From contig CAJTXL010000006.1 of NCBI GenBank assembly GCA_910583525.1, positions 1 through 64,000 of the forward strand: 64,000 nt of DNA, given 5' to 3'. The notes beneath the pieces were generated by a model. That model was given only the letters and a program-made list of their open reading frames with translations. It had not been told where the DNA came from and ran no database searches. A program made the position numbers and the translations under genes. Source of the stretch: an uncultured Muribaculaceae bacterium (GTDB taxonomy: Bacteria; Bacteroidota; Bacteroidia; Bacteroidales; Muribaculaceae). Positions 10,101 through 16,723 of this stretch are shown piece by piece (position 1 is the stretch's first letter; each line of letters begins with the position of its first letter).

Positions 10101-11146
10101 ACGAGCGTGGACGCGAACGCATGTTAGCGTATTTCGACGCCAAAGGAAACCCTATGCTCAACGCTTCGTTCTTTGCAAAAGAAGTTGCCACCCGGCCAAC
10201 AGAAGACAGCACCATATGGGATATGTACGATATCAACGACCGTCATCTGATACGAAGTGTTACGGTACGCAAAAATGGCTTTGATAAACGAAGCTACTGG
10301 GCCGATTCGTTGGGTCACCCTGTGGTGTATTCCAATCCTTATTTCTTCGACAACATACCATTTGCGAAAGCCGAATACACCTTAGATGCCTTCCACCGCG
10401 TTACACGATTTGACTACTACGATGAAACCGGCTCACCGATGCCTCGCGATAAAGGTATAGCCTCGCGCGTATTTACCTACGATACAAACGGCAACCTCAT
10501 AGAAAGCCGTATCCTCGACGAAAAAGGACACTTCCACTCACTCGAGACGGAGGTGTCGCATACCTTGATAGATGTCGATGCTTTCGGTCGCACCGTCAAA
10601 CAGCGATGGCTCGACATCTACGACAAACCAGCTCAAACTCCTTGGGGATATTGGGGTTACGAATATGTGTACGACGAATACGGGAAAGCCAAACGCACTT
10701 ATTTTATGTGTGACGGCAGCACCGCAGACTCCGATGCAATCAACAAAAACACCAATAATCCGATTGATGTTACGGATGATGAAGATGAGAATTTAAAACC
10801 TGTGATGACGTCTATATTACTCGCAAGCGTAGAGGGCACAGGGCAGATGTGGGACGCAGGATATAAGGGCGTCTTTGTCATCCTGCAATTCAATGATTGG
10901 GAAACCGGCAGAGACGGCTTTGACGAGTTCGCAGAGGCACTGACATCGGGCCGCGGCAAGAGCAAGCACATGGTGTTCTGGCGCTTTGACGAGAACGCGC
11001 CTACGGAAGGCGAGGTCTACGAAGTGACATTCAACGAAGCTCCATTGGCCGCACGCATAATGGACCAGCAGTGTCCCAACGACCAGATGGCACGGCTGGC
11101 GATGTGGAAACTCGCGCAGTGGAGAGAAAAAGGGGGCGGCAAATAG
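7181..11146 (+). CDS. TIR-domain membrane protein with ~20 YD/DGxP-type repeats
   Basis: Residues 5-170 form a TIR domain: FAFISYSS at the start, the K-P-V-F-W-Y segment near 50, and S-E-W-V-N-D-E95, where E95 occupies the place of the catalytic glutamate of NAD-cleaving TIRs. HKRRQRKIK (173-181) precedes one transmembrane helix (about 182-199), placing TIR in the cytoplasm and the rest outside it. Residues about 300-1190 are some 20-23 imperfect repeats of 42-46 residues, each with a YDxxG step and an F(G/D)xDGxP step. The last 115 residues (from about 1206) resemble a degenerate PDZ fold, a weak guess. TIR homology is clear; NADase activity and a defence role are inference. No Thoeris or CBASS partner is adjacent. 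Confidence 0.85.
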   Translation: MNGTPHKYFAFISYSSANEKWAKWLHSHLEGYRIPSTLHKEHPDMPKKIRPVFWYKKDLSGTELKASLEKELKTSNYLIVICSPQSAKSEWVNDEVATFISEGRGDKIIPFIVDGEPHSADANRECFCPALRSLPREREIRGIDATASGRSHALIDVIATMFGVGFDTLWQRHKRRQRKIKNIWLCVLAAALLAGLAVFDYTRTKTEYYADIVDSKGIMTGIFPLDKETFGHRKVSVQMSYRRAHIGQKDFYSWRLVDVKAVNSKGVAQGSLETLYGTGDLHYTYDNGTPTTVALKDNYGRTIRHFQLRDGYDGTPCGIIDIGGTELAQTSGYLSTGEQRRGIDTSTKIKRLCISRNAAGHVVKKTFHSNNDDDLAASAIANENGVFGERFDLDSLGRILRVSYINNEGQPTTDKYGVAGFTNGYDSHSANNRCVAYFGADGQAVYGKDKYAFGLMAYDKWGNPIGQKLLDPEKRPCYGSDNYAIRSMVYDKGGNQIEDHTFGTDSLPTINKYGWARQTAEYDRRGRPIRVSAFGTDGTPCYESSGIHTQQQSYDGRDRIVSCSNYDIDGNACYNKDGYSVSTWEYDEDGYVTVSRSYGTDGNPCIAKIGVAEIRVVYDTYHRVVDESYYDTEGHPCNRDRLYHRMHLTYDSRGNRIREDFFGTDGKPTITADNYASDELEYDNYGNITGQRCLGTDGKLRMYDGYAYYQETFMPNGLSASQRYFDADGKPAINSQWYSTVNFEYDKDGNCIRMEHRDTDSSLCIQKDCHAAILTKEYDSAGNETAINYFDVYGRPTISAYGYATVRMEYDKQRRLIKEEYFDAEGRPSANSTGEHARIFVRDARGNISEELHRGIDGRLVADKNGVARYVYTHDDLDRSVRELYYGADGKPAVHKDYYSEGSYMEYDDYGRRRLLQRTDHEGHPTRLRHSITDFAQQLFRYDERGQVVETLFLNPDSTLCESMSCARMAIEYDERGRERMLAYFDAKGNPMLNASFFAKEVATRPTEDSTIWDMYDINDRHLIRSVTVRKNGFDKRSYWADSLGHPVVYSNPYFFDNIPFAKAEYTLDAFHRVTRFDYYDETGSPMPRDKGIASRVFTYDTNGNLIESRILDEKGHFHSLETEVSHTLIDVDAFGRTVKQRWLDIYDKPAQTPWGYWGYEYVYDEYGKAKRTYFMCDGSTADSDAINKNTNNPIDVTDDEDENLKPVMTSILLASVEGTGQMWDAGYKGVFVILQFNDWETGRDGFDEFAEALTSGRGKSKHMVFWRFDENAPTEGEVYEVTFNEAPLAARIMDQQCPNDQMARLAMWKLAQWREKGGGK

Positions 11147-11151
11147 CGAAG

Positions 11152-11270
11152 AGACGGGATTATCGCGCTACGCTGTAGCACTTTCGGTTGTTGATGATTT
11201 ACCCGGGCTGCGCGCCGCCGATGGGGCGCTTGCCCGGGCCTACTGCTATCTACGCCACTACGTGGCGGTT
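11152..11270. repeat. Multi-hairpin intergenic repeat, copy 2
   Basis: Copy of the block at 3835-3976, starting 6 bases after the TIR stop codon. It repeats GCTAC-gct-GTAGC, CCCGGGC...GCCCGGG with GATGGGGCGCTT inside, and GCCAC-tac-GTGGC. The loop of the last hairpin differs (tac here, tct in copy 1) while its stem is kept, which suggests that the fold matters. It may act as a terminator for the TIR gene but lacks a T run. Confidence 0.75.
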
Positions 11271-11292
11271 TGAGGGTGTGTCAAAATTAATG

Positions 11293-11317
11293 ATGTAGGG
11301 ACATGCCTTCGGCATGT
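11293..11317 (+). repeat. GTAGGGACATGCC palindromic repeat, copy 2
   Basis: ATGTAGGGACATGCC, a TTC loop, then GGCATGT: a 7-bp stem with a 3-base loop and a conserved ATGTAGGG flank. Left half of the inverted pair in the MITE-like element. Confidence 0.8.
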
Positions 11318-11344
11318 AGACGCACATATATCTGTCAATCAACA

Positions 11345-11369
11345 ACATGCCAAAGGCATATCCCTACAT
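11345..11369 (-). repeat. GTAGGGACATGCC palindromic repeat, copy 3
   Basis: Reverse-oriented copy, ACATGCC-AAA-GGCATAT-CCCTACAT, with one change that weakens the stem end. Right half of the inverted pair. Confidence 0.75.
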
Positions 11370-11521
11370 TTAACCGATATTTTTCAAGATTTCTCAATTT
11401 TGACACAGACTCTTGCAAGGGAACAATCCATAGTTTTTTCAGAGCACCGACACCTATTTTTATTAAGTTAACGGCATTACGCCAAAGGTATAAGGGCTGA
11501 TTGACAGGTCAGTAAATGCCT

Positions 11522-11545
11522 ACGTGCCAAAGGCACGTCCCTACA
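11522..11545 (-). repeat. GTAGGGACATGCC palindromic repeat, copy 4
   Basis: ACGTGCC-AAA-GGCACGT-CCCTACA. Relative to the other copies both stem arms carry the matching A/G and T/C changes, a compensatory change that keeps the hairpin. Confidence 0.8.
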
Positions 11546-11613
11546 GCTGGCGGTATTTTGCAATTTTTACATTTCGGGCGCATAAAATATGTTGTAGAGC
11601 AGGGATGCGGCTG

Positions 11614-11644
11614 TTGACGGATTGCGAAAAAAAGCGTATCTTTG
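11614..11644 (+). promoter_or_regulatory. Promoter of pyrE
   Basis: TTG at 11614-11616, a 20-base spacer and TATCTTTG at 11637-11644. This places the transcript start between the -7 box and the ATG at 11672, so the longer reading frame opening with TTG at 11642 cannot be the gene start. Confidence 0.75.
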
Positions 11645-11671
11645 CGGCTTAAACAAACAAGGAAGAATGAT

Positions 11672-12310
11672 ATGAAAAACGTGGCACGTCTTCTCGCAGA
11701 GAAGTTATTGAAAATCAGCGCGCTCAAACTTCAGCCGGCGAACCCGTTCGTGTGGGCTTCGGGCTGGAACTCGCCTATATATACCGACAACCGCCGCACG
11801 CTCTCCTACCCCGAGGTGCGTTCGTTCATCAAGGTTGAGCTTACGCGCACCATCATGGAGCAGTTCCCGGATGCTGAAGCCATAGCCGGTGTGGCAACGG
11901 GCGCCATCGCGCAAGGGGCACTGGTGGCCGATATGCTCGGTCTGCCCTACGCCTATGTGCGCTCGACGCCTAAGGACCATGGCCTTGAAAACCTTATCGA
12001 GGGTGACCTTCGCCAAGGTCAGAAGGTTGTTGTGATTGAAGACCTTGTTTCGACGGGCAAGAGTTCGCTGAAGGCTGTCGAGGCCATCCGCAACGCAGGC
12101 TGCGAGGTTGCCGGCATGGTTGCGCTGTTCACCTACGGCTTCCCCGTGGCTGAGGAGAATTTCGCCGACGCCGGAGTGAAACTCGTTACGCTGAGCAACT
12201 ACAATGCCATGCTCGAAGTGGCCCTGAGCACGAAATATATAACCGAGGCCGACCTTGAAACGCTGCACCAGTGGCGCGAAGACCCGGCAAACTGGACTCC
12301 TTCACGATAA
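11672..12310 (+). CDS. pyrE: Orotate phosphoribosyltransferase
   Basis: Converts orotate and PRPP to orotidine 5'-phosphate in de novo pyrimidine synthesis. The 212-residue protein carries the 13-residue PRPP-binding loop VVVIEDLVSTGKS at 119-131 and the RSTPKDHG loop near 97-104 that supplies catalytic lysine and histidine. The ATG at 11672 is chosen because it follows GGAAGAA by a few bases and the -7 box overlaps the only longer start. The next gene begins 1 base after the stop, so the two are co-transcribed. Confidence 0.95.
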   Translation: MKNVARLLAEKLLKISALKLQPANPFVWASGWNSPIYTDNRRTLSYPEVRSFIKVELTRTIMEQFPDAEAIAGVATGAIAQGALVADMLGLPYAYVRSTPKDHGLENLIEGDLRQGQKVVVIEDLVSTGKSSLKAVEAIRNAGCEVAGMVALFTYGFPVAEENFADAGVKLVTLSNYNAMLEVALSTKYITEADLETLHQWREDPANWTPSR

Positions 12311-12311
12311 G

Positions 12312-12725
12312 ATGGCGCAGTATACTTCAAAGCCGACGACGGTGAACCGTCCGTCGTCGGAACTGAGCGAGAAATTCAGTGATTTCCGCGCCATGCAGGC
12401 ATCGCTTGAAGGTCTCGACGCAGAGCAGCGCGCACGCGTAGGCGATGTGTCGTTCACGGAAGACAGCATCAAGATAATGACTCCGCAGGTCGGGGCGATT
12501 GTTCTGCGCGCGGTTGAACGCACGCCTGAGGTGATACGCCTTCAGGCCGAGGGGTCGCCGGTGCCGATGTGTCTTGAAGTGAAATTCCGTCCCGTAGGCG
12601 ACAACGCCACCGAAGTGAGCGGCACCATCGACGTGGAGCTGCCGATGATGCTTCGTCCGCTCGTAGGGCCGTCGCTGCAAAAGGCTGCCGACCAATTCGG
12701 CGAAATGTTTGCACGCCTTGCGTAA
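12312..12725 (+). CDS. SRPBCC-family (START-like) protein
   Basis: The 137-residue protein has the pattern of a small helix-grip lipid/ligand-binding fold: an N-terminal SELSEKFSDF helix, central strands (VGDVSFTEDSIKI, VGAIVLRAVE, MCLEVKFRPV, ATEVSGTIDVEL) and a long C-terminal helix (PLVGPSLQKAADQFGEMFARL). A protein of this type commonly sits after pyrE in Bacteroidetes. Ligand and role are unknown. The ATG at 12312 is 1 base after the pyrE stop; longer readings of this frame run inside pyrE and are rejected. Confidence 0.8.
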   Translation: MAQYTSKPTTVNRPSSELSEKFSDFRAMQASLEGLDAEQRARVGDVSFTEDSIKIMTPQVGAIVLRAVERTPEVIRLQAEGSPVPMCLEVKFRPVGDNATEVSGTIDVELPMMLRPLVGPSLQKAADQFGEMFARLA

Positions 12726-13227
12726 GACTTTACGGAATATCGCCTTTGCGGCGGTGGCGGCGATAACGCTGTCGCCGCTGTCGTCGTGCGACCGTCTCGA
12801 TGACGACCGCATACCCGTTACGCCGGTCAACATCACATTCCAGACGCAGGCCGACTGGGACATCTATGGGGTTCCGGGGGCGCTGTCGTGGAAGAGGTTC
12901 ATACGTGAGCTGAGGCAACCGGCCAACTTCCCCTACACGGAGATGACATATACGGGTTTCGGGGGCATCCTGTTAGTGTGCGACGTGTTAGGTACGCCGC
13001 AGGCCTACGACCTTGCGTGCCCTGTGGAACGAAGCCGCGACGTGAGGGTGAATATAGACCCGAAAGACGAGTATCTTGCGGTGTGCCCCAAGTGCGGCAG
13101 CAAATATAATGTGGTTTCGCTCACGGGACACCCCGTGGCCGGAAGGGCTGCGGAGCAGGGGTTTGCCTTGCGCCGCTACTATGTGGGGACAGGGCGCGGC
13201 AACGCGTATATGGTTGTGAGCAACTGA
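12709..13227 (+). CDS. Lipoprotein with Rieske-like single CxxC motif
   Basis: The product, about 170 residues, has a signal peptide with lipobox LSSC near residue 27, so it is probably envelope-anchored. The C-terminal half has A-V-C-P-K-C-G-S-K-Y-N-V (near 126), resembling the second half of a Rieske motif, but the expected second CxH/CxxH pair is only partly present (DLACPVE near 104 lacks the histidine). Cluster binding is therefore doubtful. No ATG is available: TTG 12709 or TTG 12718 must be the start, both inside the end of the preceding gene, which suggests coupled translation. Confidence 0.65.
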   Translation: MHALRKTLRNIAFAAVAAITLSPLSSCDRLDDDRIPVTPVNITFQTQADWDIYGVPGALSWKRFIRELRQPANFPYTEMTYTGFGGILLVCDVLGTPQAYDLACPVERSRDVRVNIDPKDEYLAVCPKCGSKYNVVSLTGHPVAGRAAEQGFALRRYYVGTGRGNAYMVVSN

Positions 13228-13236
13228 CATTCGACA

Positions 13237-14049
13237 ATGAAACGGCATTATCTCTCCCTTTGGCTGCTTCTGCTATGCGCTTTCGCGCTTTTTGCGATAG
13301 CGTCGGCTTTCGAGATGCCTACAGTAGCAGGGCATCAGCTAAAGTCGTCGGGCATCGCGGACGCCCTGCTCGGAACAAATGTGGACGATGCCTTATCAAT
13401 CTATGCCGAAGCGCAGGACAGCACGGCGGCCATTGCCGACACGGCGTCGAACGCGGTGCCGACGTTCCCGATGCCTTGCGACACGGCGTCGCAGACCATA
13501 ATGCTTATCGGCGACTCGATGCTCGAAGGGCTTGGGCCGAGGCTTGCGGCATATGCCGAGCACAACGGACACACGCTGTACACGGTGATGTGGTACAGCT
13601 CGACATCGGAAATCTGGGGGCGGTCGGACAAGCTGAAGAGTTACATAGAACGGCTTGAGCCGTCGTACATAGTGATATGCCTCGGAGCGAACGAGCTGCT
13701 CGTGAGCGACATAGCACGAAAGCGAGAGAAGTACGTCCGAAAAATCCTGAGTGACATAGACACGATACCGTATCTGTGGATAGGGCCTCCGAACTGGCGG
13801 CGCGACACAGGCATCAACGAGCTTATTGCGAAGAATACGCCCAAGGGGACATTTTTCCTCAGCGACGGTATGCAGTTCGAGCGGTCGAAAGACGGAGCGC
13901 ACCCTACCCGACCGTCGGCTGCGGCATGGCTCGACAGCGTGATGCGGTGGATGCCGGCAAACGCGCTGCACCCGATAAGGATGGCCCGGCCTGAGAAGGG
14001 CTCGGCCAAGGCCAAACGGATTTTCGTGCACCAACCCGACGAACGGTAG
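13237..14049 (+). CDS. SGNH/GDSL-type hydrolase, partner of the MBOAT protein
   Basis: One N-terminal membrane segment or signal (residues 7-25) is followed by a linker and an SGNH hydrolase domain. The catalytic blocks are visible: IGDSM with Ser94, LGANE with N152, and D219-G-A-H222 as the Asp/His pair. The stop codon directly abuts the MBOAT start codon. By analogy with AlgI/AlgJ-like and PatA/PatB-like pairs, the MBOAT protein would bring acetyl across the membrane and this protein would transfer or remove it on a periplasmic glycan. The glycan is unknown. Confidence 0.82.
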   Translation: MKRHYLSLWLLLLCAFALFAIASAFEMPTVAGHQLKSSGIADALLGTNVDDALSIYAEAQDSTAAIADTASNAVPTFPMPCDTASQTIMLIGDSMLEGLGPRLAAYAEHNGHTLYTVMWYSSTSEIWGRSDKLKSYIERLEPSYIVICLGANELLVSDIARKREKYVRKILSDIDTIPYLWIGPPNWRRDTGINELIAKNTPKGTFFLSDGMQFERSKDGAHPTRPSAAAWLDSVMRWMPANALHPIRMARPEKGSAKAKRIFVHQPDER

Positions 14050-15528
14050 ATGGAAGCATTTGTCGATTTCTTCGGGCGGCTCGGCGGATTGCTGACCTAC
14101 AATCCCGGCGAGCCTATGCTTTTTTCGTCGGGTACTTTTTGGGTGCTGTTTTTGGTGTTCATGCCTCTCTACGGTCTGCTGCGGAAACGGCTTTGGCAGA
14201 TGGTGGCTTTCGTGGTGGCGTTCAGTCTTTTCTTCTATTATAAGAGCAGCGGCGTGTTTGTGGGGCTGCTTGCGGCGACTTCGCTGTTCGACTGGGGGCT
14301 TTCGCGCATAATGTCGCGGCCGGGGCGCAGCCGGGCTTTCAGACGCGGATGTGTTGCGGCGTCGCTGACGGCGTCGCTTGGCATTCTTGCGTATTTCAAA
14401 TATGCCAATTTCTTTCTGTGGAACCTCAACGCCACCATCGGGAGCAATTTCCAGCCGCTCGACCTTGTGCTGCCGGTGGGGATTTCGTTCTATACGTTCC
14501 AATCGATAAGCTATATTATAGACGTGTACAAGGGGCGCGTGGCGCCTACGGCGACCTGGCTCGAATATGCATTCTATCTGTCGTTCTTTCCGGCTCTTGT
14601 TGCCGGGCCTATTGTGCGTGCCGACTATTTTCTGCCGCAGATACGCCAAAACAGGCATGCGACACGCACAGAGGTATATACGGGGCTTTGGCTTATAATA
14701 CTCGGAGTGGTGAAGAAGGCCGTGATTGCGGACTATATAGCGCAATACAATGACCTGATTTTCGACGCTCCGGGGGCGTATTCAGGCTTCGAGACGCTTA
14801 TGGGTGTGGTCGGCTACACGATGCAGATTTACTGCGATTTTTCGGGCTACTCCGACATGGCCATCGGGATAGCGCTGATAATGGGCTTCAAACTGGCGCA
14901 GAACTTCAATTTTCCGTATAAATCGCAGAACCTGAGCGATTTTTGGCGTCGATGGCACATATCGCTGTCGACATGGCTGCGCGACTATGTGTATATACCG
15001 TTAGGGGGCAACCGCAAGGGCACGGCGCGTACCTACCTCAACAATTTTGCCACGATGCTCGTAGGGGGGCTGTGGCACGGGGCGGCGTGGAAGTTCGTGT
15101 TTTGGGGCGCTATGCACGGAGCCGGGCTTGCGGTGCACAAGGCTTCAAAGCCGTGGCTTGGCCGATTGCCTGACTCGTGGCCGGTGCGTGCGCTGTCGTG
15201 GCTGGTGACGATGGCTTTTGTGGCGGTGCTGTGGGTGTTTTTCCGTGCATCGTCGTGGGCAGACTCTGTGGAGATAATCCGTGCGATAGGGCGCGATTTC
15301 TCGTTGTCGTATCTTCCGGCGTTTGCATCGGCGAGGATGGTGTGGCTGATTTTGATGTGCGTCATCATTGTGGCGCACGCATTGCCGACGGGCTTTTGGG
15401 AGAAGGCTTCGGCGTGGTTCGTGAGGTCGCCGTGGGCTGTGAAGCTGCTTGTGTTCGTCGTCACGGTGCAACTTGTGCTTGAGCTGCGCACGGCCGATGT
15501 GGCGCCATTTATCTATTTCCAGTTCTGA
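14050..15528 (+). CDS. MBOAT-family O-acyltransferase (AlgI-like)
   Basis: The 492-residue polytopic membrane protein has about ten or more hydrophobic helices and the MBOAT signature: F-W-R-R-W-H303-I-S-L with W-L-R-D-Y-V-Y-I-P-L-G-G (309-320) and the second histidine in G-G-L-W-H343-G-A-A-W. These mark the AlgI/DltB branch, which moves acyl groups across the inner membrane for O-acetylation of cell-surface polymers. Gene order (SGNH hydrolase first, no gap) supports an O-acetylation module. The substrate could be exopolysaccharide or peptidoglycan. Confidence 0.92.
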   Translation: MEAFVDFFGRLGGLLTYNPGEPMLFSSGTFWVLFLVFMPLYGLLRKRLWQMVAFVVAFSLFFYYKSSGVFVGLLAATSLFDWGLSRIMSRPGRSRAFRRGCVAASLTASLGILAYFKYANFFLWNLNATIGSNFQPLDLVLPVGISFYTFQSISYIIDVYKGRVAPTATWLEYAFYLSFFPALVAGPIVRADYFLPQIRQNRHATRTEVYTGLWLIILGVVKKAVIADYIAQYNDLIFDAPGAYSGFETLMGVVGYTMQIYCDFSGYSDMAIGIALIMGFKLAQNFNFPYKSQNLSDFWRRWHISLSTWLRDYVYIPLGGNRKGTARTYLNNFATMLVGGLWHGAAWKFVFWGAMHGAGLAVHKASKPWLGRLPDSWPVRALSWLVTMAFVAVLWVFFRASSWADSVEIIRAIGRDFSLSYLPAFASARMVWLILMCVIIVAHALPTGFWEKASAWFVRSPWAVKLLVFVVTVQLVLELRTADVAPFIYFQF

Positions 15529-15530
15529 GA

Positions 15531-15570
15531 ACATAAGAATCCGAATAAGTCGGATGCAAATGCAAATCTT
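15531..15570 (-). repeat. Degenerate copy of the CGACTTATTCG promoter repeat
   Basis: On the minus strand this reads TTTGCATTTGCATCCGACTTATTCGGATTC, close to the repeat upstream of the serine hydrolase (38831-38862) and tsaB. The -7 half is degraded (GATTCTTA instead of TATNTTTG), and no gene lies downstream on that strand, so it is likely inactive. Confidence 0.6.
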
Positions 15571-15584
15571 CCGCCGATATTTTG

Positions 15585-15592
15585 TAATTTTG
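15585..15592 (+). promoter_or_regulatory. Candidate -7 box upstream of yicC
   Basis: TAATTTTG followed by GCACTCGTC. A near copy (TTTGTGATTTTTGCACTCATC) lies 80 bases downstream at 15661-15681. No good TTG is at the expected distance for the first, so promoter assignment is tentative. Confidence 0.4.
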
Positions 15593-15700
15593 CACTCGTC
15601 TAAACGCCGCAAGGGCGTTAGGCTACTAACAAACAACGGGTTGTGTCAAAAAAAATGATATTTGTGATTTTTGCACTCATCCGTACAAAATTTTTGCGCC

Positions 15701-16588
15701 ATGCTAATGTCGATGACAGGATTTGGCAAAGCCGTTGCCGAATCGCCTACAAAAAAAATAACGGTAGAAATCAAGTCGCTCAATTCCAAGCAGCTTGATT
15801 TGAATGTCCGCATACCGTATTCGTTCCGCGAGCACGAACTCGACGTGCGCGCCGCCGTCGGGCACACGCTCGAACGCGGCAAAGTTGACCTCATCATTTC
15901 TTCCGAGACGGCCCATGGCGTGCTGGCTCCGCTGTCGACGGCGCTGAATGTCGAAGCTCTCGCGGCCTATAAGCGTCAAATTGCCGACGCTTCGGCGGCG
16001 CTCGGTATCCCCGAACCGGCCGACTGGTATTCCGTGCTGATGCGTTTCCCCGACGTCGTCCACACCGAAACACCCGATACAGCCGACGATGCCGACATGG
16101 CCGCTCTCGACAAAGCCGTGGCCGCAGCCATTGCGGCTCTGATGTCGCACCGCCGTGCCGAAGGCGAAGCCCTTGAACGCTTTTTCGCCGAGCGCATCGA
16201 AGCTATCGGACAGCTCCTTGCCGGTATAGAGCCTTTCGAGAAAGAGCGCGTGGCAAAAATACGTTTACGCATGGAAGATGGTCTCGCAAAAATTCCCGTG
16301 GCCGAATACGACAAGGGGCGCCTCGAACAGGAGATGATTTTCTACATCGAAAAACTCGACGTCAATGAAGAGAAACAGCGCCTCTCGCGCCATCTTGCCT
16401 ACTTCATCGAGACGATGGAAGCTCCGCGCTCCGGCCAGGGCAAAAAACTCGGTTTCATAGCCCAGGAGATGGGCCGCGAAATCAACACCCTCGGCTCCAA
16501 GAGCAACCACGCCGACATGCAGGCCATAGTCGTGAAGATGAAAGACCTTTTGGAGCAAATCAAAGAGCAGGTGCTCAACGTCATGTAG
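15701..16588 (+). CDS. yicC: YicC family endoribonuclease
   Basis: The 295-residue protein starts with the family hallmark MTGFG (M-L-M-S-M-T-G-F-G-K) and ends with the strongly conserved C-terminal block LGFIAQEMGREINTLGSKS near 255-273. E. coli YicC is described as a metal-dependent endoribonuclease involved in sRNA turnover. ATG 15701 is preferred over the TTG at 15671 because homologues begin 2-5 residues before MTGFG; ATG 15707 is also possible. Confidence 0.92.
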   Translation: MLMSMTGFGKAVAESPTKKITVEIKSLNSKQLDLNVRIPYSFREHELDVRAAVGHTLERGKVDLIISSETAHGVLAPLSTALNVEALAAYKRQIADASAALGIPEPADWYSVLMRFPDVVHTETPDTADDADMAALDKAVAAAIAALMSHRRAEGEALERFFAERIEAIGQLLAGIEPFEKERVAKIRLRMEDGLAKIPVAEYDKGRLEQEMIFYIEKLDVNEEKQRLSRHLAYFIETMEAPRSGQGKKLGFIAQEMGREINTLGSKSNHADMQAIVVKMKDLLEQIKEQVLNVM

Positions 16589-16681
16589 TATCGGTCTGAC
16601 AGACCGCGGTGCCGATGGCCGTAAATTGTTAATTATCGCCAAAAAAAGTATGGCGAGAGGTGTCGCGTGCCGATTTTTTAT

Positions 16682-16689
16682 TACCTTTG
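16682..16689 (+). promoter_or_regulatory. Candidate -7 box of bamD
   Basis: TACCTTTG fits TAnnTTTG and lies 35 bases before the chosen ATG at 16724. No TTG is seen at the -33 position, so only half of the promoter is supported. Confidence 0.45.
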
Positions 16690-16723
16690 TGCTCCAAAGC
16701 GGCTTTGTGCCGCTGCTTTCTAT

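Larger units (their letters stand above)
11277..11407. mobile_element. MITE-like element with 12-bp perfect terminal inverted repeats
   Basis: TGTGTCAAAATT at 11277-11288 and its exact reverse complement at 11396-11407 bound 131 bases with no coding capacity. Inside, two oppositely oriented palindromic repeats (11293-11317 and 11345-11369) form a second inverted pair. This looks like a miniature inverted-repeat element. No transposase with such ends is in the window, and no target-site duplication could be proven, so the mobile nature is inferred. Confidence 0.45.
11147..11671. other. Repeat-filled intergenic region before pyrE
   Basis: These 525 bases hold the second multi-hairpin repeat, a MITE-like inverted-repeat element, three copies of the GTAGGGACATGCC palindrome and the pyrE promoter. 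Nothing in it looks coding. Confidence 0.7.

Noticed and set aside
7181..11146. TIR gene as part of a Thoeris or CBASS system
   Set aside because: No ThsA-like, cyclase or other known partner is adjacent on either side.
7181..11146. Repeats of the TIR protein as an RHS protein
   Set aside because: Units have YDxxG steps but a different period and no RHS-associated core or DPxGL junction.
11293..11545. Clustered palindromes as a CRISPR array
   Set aside because: Copies alternate in orientation, spacing is irregular and no cas genes are present.
13396..14745. 449-codon frame antisense to the SGNH/MBOAT pair
   Set aside because: Arginine/histidine-rich shadow; both sense genes show catalytic motifs and abut precisely.
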